From assembly GCF_009932355.1 (NCBI RefSeq), contig NZ_LEKU01000002.1, positions 1 to 47,811 on the forward strand: a stretch of DNA of 47,811 nt, written 5' to 3'. Origin of the DNA: Riemerella anatipestifer_E (GTDB lineage: Bacteria > Bacteroidota > Bacteroidia > Flavobacteriales > Weeksellaceae). The position numbers and the translations under genes are program-made. How positions within the stretch are numbered: position 1 is the stretch's first letter; every line of letters begins with the position of its first letter. The notes beneath the pieces are model-generated. The model did no database searches, was not told the origin of the DNA, and worked only from the letters and a program-made list of their open reading frames with translations. This document shows positions 44,195 through 47,811 of this stretch, in pieces.

Positions 44195-45949
44195 ATGAAA
44201 ATGTCATATTTAAGTAAGTTATTAATCTTGTTTTTAGTATTATTTTTTGTAACAAGCTACTCCCAAGAAGTTGATTTAGAAAATATCGGAAAAAGAACAA
44301 GAGAGGAACTCAAAAAGAATCCATTTAAAATTAGTGGTGGTATTTCTGCTAATTCTGTATTTTACAATTCAAATGTATATAGTGGTAGAGAACCATTCAC
44401 ATATTTTCTAAATGGAAATCTCAATCTTGGGTTGTATAGGTGGACTATGCCTATTTCATATAGTTTTACCAATCAAGGCAGCAATTTGGGCTATCAAGTC
44501 CCTTTTAAATTTAATAGATTAAGTATTGCTCCAAAATATAAATGGATTAAAGCTTATATCGGAGATGCTAACATGACTTTTTCTCCATATACCTATAACG
44601 GATTATTGTTTACTGGTGCGGGATTAGAATTAACTCCAAAGACACCACTAAAGGTAGCTCTAATGGCAGGAAGATTAAATAAAGCAGTAGAAGATGATGG
44701 AAATTCTAATACCATACCTGCATACAAAAGAATGGGATATGGGGCTAATCTCAGATGGGAAAAAGATAAGTATAAATTAGGAGTAATAGGTTTTTATGCT
44801 AAAGACGAGCTTAATTCATTAAAAAATACTTTAGATTCAAAAAATATTTTTCCTCAAGAAAATTTGGTATTATCAGTATCGGGAGCCTTTAAACTAAGAA
44901 ATAATCTTGAAGTATATGGAGAATATGCTAATACAGCTATAATAAATGACTTGAGAGCAAGTTCTAATGATGTTATTAGAAAAGGGTTCGCTTCAAGATT
45001 GCTTTCAGCAAACTCTTCTATGGAAAGTTATTCAGCATATAACACTGGTGTTAATCTGAATCTAAAAAAAGGAATGATAGGTGTGAGGTATGAAAGGATA
45101 GATCCTGGCTATAGAACACTTGGAGCATATTACTTTAATAATGACCTTGAAAATATTACTTTTAATTCTTCGTTTGCACTATTAAAAGACAGATTATCTC
45201 TTTCTACTAATATAGGACGACAAAGGGATAATTTGGATAGTAGAAAGGCTAAGCAGACAAGTCGTTGGGTAGGAGCGTTTAATGCTAGCTTAAAAGCATC
45301 AGAAAAACTAATGATTACAGCGAGCTATTCTAATTTTACTATGTTTACTAGCAAGCAATTGAATCAGTTTAATACAATCAATAATAATCCTTTGATTATT
45401 CAACAACCGAAAGATTCCATCGATTATAAACAAATATCTCAAAATACTAATATCAATGTAAATTATATTTTGTCAAGTAGTAAAGAAAAAGTTCAAAATA
45501 TTAATTTTAATTATTCATTAAATGATATGGTTAACAGAGAGAATGGTATAGTTAGAAAAGGAGGATTGTCAAGGTTTCATAATACTAATCTAAACTATAA
45601 CCTAAGCTTTCCCGAAAAAAAACTAAGTGTAGCAACCTCTTTTAACTTTACTCATACTTACGCTACTTCTCAAATTTCTACGATTTGGGGACCTGGAGTC
45701 ACTCTTACTAAATCATTTTTAAAAGAAGAAAAATTGAAAACTAGCTTTGGAGCATCATACAACCATTCTGGAAGTGCCACGGCAAATATCAATGTGACTA
45801 ATATACGTTTAGGAGCAAATTATATCCCATGGAAACAGCATAACTTTAATTTCAATTTTATTCAAATGTTTAGAAATACAGATCAAAAAATTGACCCCCC
45901 TAATCTTAACGAAACAACTTGTACAGTAGGTTATAACTATAATTTTTAG
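44195..45949 (+). CDS. Outer-membrane beta-barrel protein
   Basis: A 584-aa protein with signal peptide (about 1-24, SYS-Q). Alternating aromatic strands run to a C-terminal Phe (VGYNYNF), the usual end of an outer-membrane barrel. Strand examples: GVIGFYAKDELNS, LSLSTNIGRQRDN, INFNYSLNDMVNREN. It is too long for a plain PorP/SprF protein and has no TonB box that I can see. As last gene of the operon, three bases after the lipoprotein gene, it may anchor the secreted SprB-repeat protein, as SprF serves SprB (inference). Confidence 0.8.
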   Translation: MKMSYLSKLLILFLVLFFVTSYSQEVDLENIGKRTREELKKNPFKISGGISANSVFYNSNVYSGREPFTYFLNGNLNLGLYRWTMPISYSFTNQGSNLGYQVPFKFNRLSIAPKYKWIKAYIGDANMTFSPYTYNGLLFTGAGLELTPKTPLKVALMAGRLNKAVEDDGNSNTIPAYKRMGYGANLRWEKDKYKLGVIGFYAKDELNSLKNTLDSKNIFPQENLVLSVSGAFKLRNNLEVYGEYANTAIINDLRASSNDVIRKGFASRLLSANSSMESYSAYNTGVNLNLKKGMIGVRYERIDPGYRTLGAYYFNNDLENITFNSSFALLKDRLSLSTNIGRQRDNLDSRKAKQTSRWVGAFNASLKASEKLMITASYSNFTMFTSKQLNQFNTINNNPLIIQQPKDSIDYKQISQNTNINVNYILSSSKEKVQNINFNYSLNDMVNRENGIVRKGGLSRFHNTNLNYNLSFPEKKLSVATSFNFTHTYATSQISTIWGPGVTLTKSFLKEEKLKTSFGASYNHSGSATANINVTNIRLGANYIPWKQHNFNFNFIQMFRNTDQKIDPPNLNETTCTVGYNYNF

Positions 45950-46097
45950 ATATATATATCAGAATTTTATAAAAAATGTGCTCGTAAAATAGGAGCCCCT
46001 TTTGATGGTTATCTAGTGTTTTGTGAAGGATGATATGATGTTTGTATTTAATATTCACTATTTGAACAAAAAGTTATAAATCAAATAAATATGTTTA

Positions 46098-46431
46098 TAA
46101 AGTAAAAAAATAATGAAGTGTTTTTGTAGCGATATTGACGCAACGAAAACAGTGGAAATTTTATAGTTCAATAGAAACACTATCAATCGATATTTTAGGC
46201 TTTTTCGGAGGTGATTTTTGAAAAATAATAAGAATATTTAAGTTTTTTTGGAGAAGTTGAGTTAGATGAGGCTCATTTTAGAGTGAGGCGATTACGAATG
46301 ATATGCCACAAAAGCGAGGAAGAGGAACTTGGGAACAACCTGTTTTTGGAGTTTTTGAAAGAAAAGGCAGAGTTTAAGTTTATACCGAACTGATTCTAAA
46401 TGCAAAAGAGAACCCTTAAGAAAAATTATTC
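46098..46431 (+). pseudogene. Decayed ISXO2-like transposase, right copy
   Basis: The same transposase as at 24314-24975, in the same orientation. The stretch TTTTTGTAGCGATATTGACG and the following bases are nearly identical to the left copy. The reading frame is broken by a TAG after the helix-turn-helix start, several indels and loss of everything beyond KRE-P-LRKI; the Fic pseudogene begins directly after it. About half of the gene remains. The intergenic bases 45950-46097 before it hold nothing recognisable. Confidence 0.88.
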
Positions 46432-46444
46432 TTACTTTTGAGTT

Positions 46445-47201
46445 ATGGAAAAGGTAATAGAGAGATATAAAGAGCTGAGAATAGAATACAATAGTAGTAT
46501 TGTAGAAATTTTTAATCCTTAAGATTTTGAGAATTATATAGGTGATATCTTTACAACTCACAGTTGTAGAATCGAGGGAAATTCTTTTTTTGTAAATGAC
46601 ACTAGAGCATTGCGAGAACAATGCATAGATTTGAAATTAAATAATAAATCAATGCTGGAGGTTTTTGAAATTCCAGACCATTTCAATGCTAACAAATACG
46701 CAATGAGTAATTTAGATCAGACACTAACTGAGGATTTCGTAAAAAAACTACACTATTATCTTACCGAAAATACAATCAACTTTACAAAAGGAACTCCGCT
46801 TGGAGAATACATAAAGTTTGATATGGCAGTGAGTGAAACTATGTTTGGAGACCATAAGAGAAATATAGCTCAAATGTCTAAATTATTGGAATCAACCTAG
46901 AGAACTTTGGATGAAAATAAAGTACACCCTGTAGCTCTAAGCACAATGTTTCATAAATTTTTTATTTACCTTCATCCTTTTCACTATGGAAATGGTCGTT
47001 TAGGTAGAAATTTTATCCAACTTTATTTTAGCTAAAAAAGGTCATCCTCTCATTATTATTACCGATGACAAAAAGGAAAAGTATGTAGAAGCCTTGATAG
47101 CTTCACATAAGCATAAAGACACCTCTCCTATTATAAGTTTCTTTTTTAATACAATGATGGAACGAATGAAAAATGAAATTGCAGAAAAAAAACTAGCCTA
47201 G
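46445..47201 (+). pseudogene. Decayed Fic-domain AMP-transferase
   Basis: Reads MEKVIERYKELRIEYNSSIV, a TAA, then SCRIEGN (the (S/T)xxxE(G/N) inhibitory helix), a long intact middle, a TAG after SKLLEST, and the Fic active site HPFHYGNGRLGRN. A frameshift right after it moves the end into another frame (ILAKKGHPLIIITDDKKEKY ... MKNEIAEKKLA). With the inhibitory motif N-terminal of the Fic core it was a class II Fic protein, normally modifying target proteins with AMP. Two nonsense codons and one frameshift make it inactive as a whole. Confidence 0.92.
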
Positions 47202-47306
47202 AATTTTCTTATGCGGTTTAAAGAAGAAGAACCTAAAGGTAAACAAAGTTCTGCATTTTTTCCTAGTCTTAAGCCTTTTATAATTGTATACCAAAAGATA
47301 AATAGT

Positions 47307-47552
47307 ATGGAATATCCTATCAGTTTAGACACGGCACTTTCTATAGTCGGTTCTTTGAAAGTAAAGACTATGAAAGAAAAATCTAATACTCATAACGAAG
47401 ATGAAAGAAAGATATTAGATGATAAAATTAGAATGTACCTCCAAGAAGAGAGAATTTTGTATGGAACAGATGAGTACAATAAAATGTCAGTAATGGATAA
47501 AGTTGTAAATTACTATAGCCCTCTAATAAAACAATTAAATGGACTTACATAG
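47307..47552 (+). CDS. Small unknown protein after the Fic pseudogene
   Basis: An 81-aa protein (MEYPISLDTALSIVGSLKVK ... KMSVMDKVVNYYSPLIKQL), mostly helical and charged, no signal peptide. The frame extends upstream to an ATG at 47211, but the added 32 residues look untranslated, so I prefer 47307. Family not recognised. It follows the Fic gene closely and may once have been co-transcribed with it; an antitoxin role is only a guess. No clear promoter. Confidence 0.55.
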   Translation: MEYPISLDTALSIVGSLKVKTMKEKSNTHNEDERKILDDKIRMYLQEERILYGTDEYNKMSVMDKVVNYYSPLIKQLNGLT

Positions 47553-47657
47553 ATTAAAAATTATAAGCAAGAAAAGATAAAATCCAAATATATTCATATG
47601 TACTAGCCACTACTCAACCTGATAGTTAGTAGTATCTCACAAAGTGTGTAAAGTTTA

Positions 47658-47691
47658 AACTATCGAGGGTTGCAACCCTCGATAGTTTTTT
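47658..47691 (+). terminator. Perfect hairpin terminator inside the IS256-family left end
   Basis: AACTATCGAGGGTT (47658-47671) / AACCCTCGATAGTT (47674-47687) with only GC in the loop, then TTTTT. Placed between the element's end and its transposase, it would block read-through transcription from outside. Confidence 0.9.
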
Positions 47692-47716
47692 TATTAACTT
47701 TAAATTTTTATACACG

Positions 47717-47811
47717 ATGAACAAAGCAGATTTTTTAAACGACGATTTTTTTAAACAATTCCAAAGCGGTGAAGAACTTACCGATTTTTTGAAGTCCATT
47801 CAAAAGCGAGG
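47717..47811 (+). CDS. IS256-family transposase, N-terminal fragment
   Basis: The first 31 residues (MNKADFLNDDFFKQFQSGEE, then LTDFLKSIQKR) match the N-terminus I know from Bacteroidetes IS256-family transposases. The frame is open to the window end. Confidence 0.85.
   Translation, partial: MNKADFLNDDFFKQFQSGEELTDFLKSIQKR

Larger units (their letters stand above)
47630..47811 (+). mobile_element. Left end of an IS256-family element (cut by window edge)
   Basis: The transposase start at 47717 is preceded by CACAAAGTGTGTAAAGTTTAAAC (from about 47638), which has the GTGTAAA character of IS256-family ends. The exact end is not defined, and 47553-47629 shows nothing else. The rest lies beyond the window. 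Confidence 0.65.

Noticed and set aside
45950..46097. Possible terminator GCTC...GAGC after the barrel gene
   Set aside because: The stem is only four base pairs and the T run is weak; not supportable.
46292..46621. 109-aa minus-strand frame
   Set aside because: Antisense to the transposase remnant and the Fic pseudogene start; no protein features.

Overview
The window looks like chromosome of a Flavobacteriia/Weeksellaceae bacterium, most probably Riemerella anatipestifer or a close relative. Three things point there: a Cas13b I recognise as the Riemerella type with its 36-bp repeat; gliding/T9SS-type proteins (GldD, a SprB-repeat protein with a type A sorting domain); and Bacteroidetes promoters (TTG, 17-23 nt, TAnnTTTG) with A-rich leaders that lack Shine-Dalgarno sequences.

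Region 1 (1-4288, minus strand) is a type VI-B2 CRISPR-Cas13b locus: cas13b, then csx28 after a few bases, then a CRISPR array that runs off the left edge. Repeats are 36 bp and spacers 30 bp. One repeat is split by a 52-bp insert and the csx28-proximal repeat is only half a repeat. Region 2 (4.4-23.9 kb) is mostly housekeeping: glk, alaS, a SurA-like chaperone, a PfkB kinase, gldD, mutY, an HU protein with a 30-aa very basic peptide, RNase G, a YadA-head surface protein behind a ~520-nt leader carrying an (AC)19 tract, a DUF4469 HU-like protein, a small operon (HU/CCDC81-type membrane protein, thioesterase, 2-hydroxyacid dehydrogenase, serine hydrolase lipoprotein), sucC, a DUF423 protein and class II HMG-CoA reductase.

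Region 3 (24.0-46.4 kb) is accessory. It begins just after a tRNA-Gln(TTG) and is bracketed by two decayed copies, in the same orientation, of one ISXO2-like (IS1595 family) transposase. Between them lies a ~20.7-kb co-directional operon: a 1564-aa secreted beta-rich protein; a 1782-aa secreted TANFOR-like/FN3/zincin protein with a polymorphic-toxin-like C-terminus; three small genes that read as immunity gene, orphan toxin tip and second immunity gene; an IS1-family element with a clear left end and no visible right end; a five-FN3 protein; a SprB-repeat protein with a T9SS type A sorting domain; a PKD-domain lipoprotein; and an outer-membrane beta-barrel. I read this as a surface-anchored, T9SS-linked toxin presentation system. 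That is inference from architecture and gene order, and it is the best candidate here for something little described.

Region 4 (46.4-47.8 kb) holds a decayed Fic-domain gene, a small unknown gene and the start of an IS256-family element whose transposase sits behind a perfect hairpin terminator. All coordinates and motif readings were made by eye; no searches were run.
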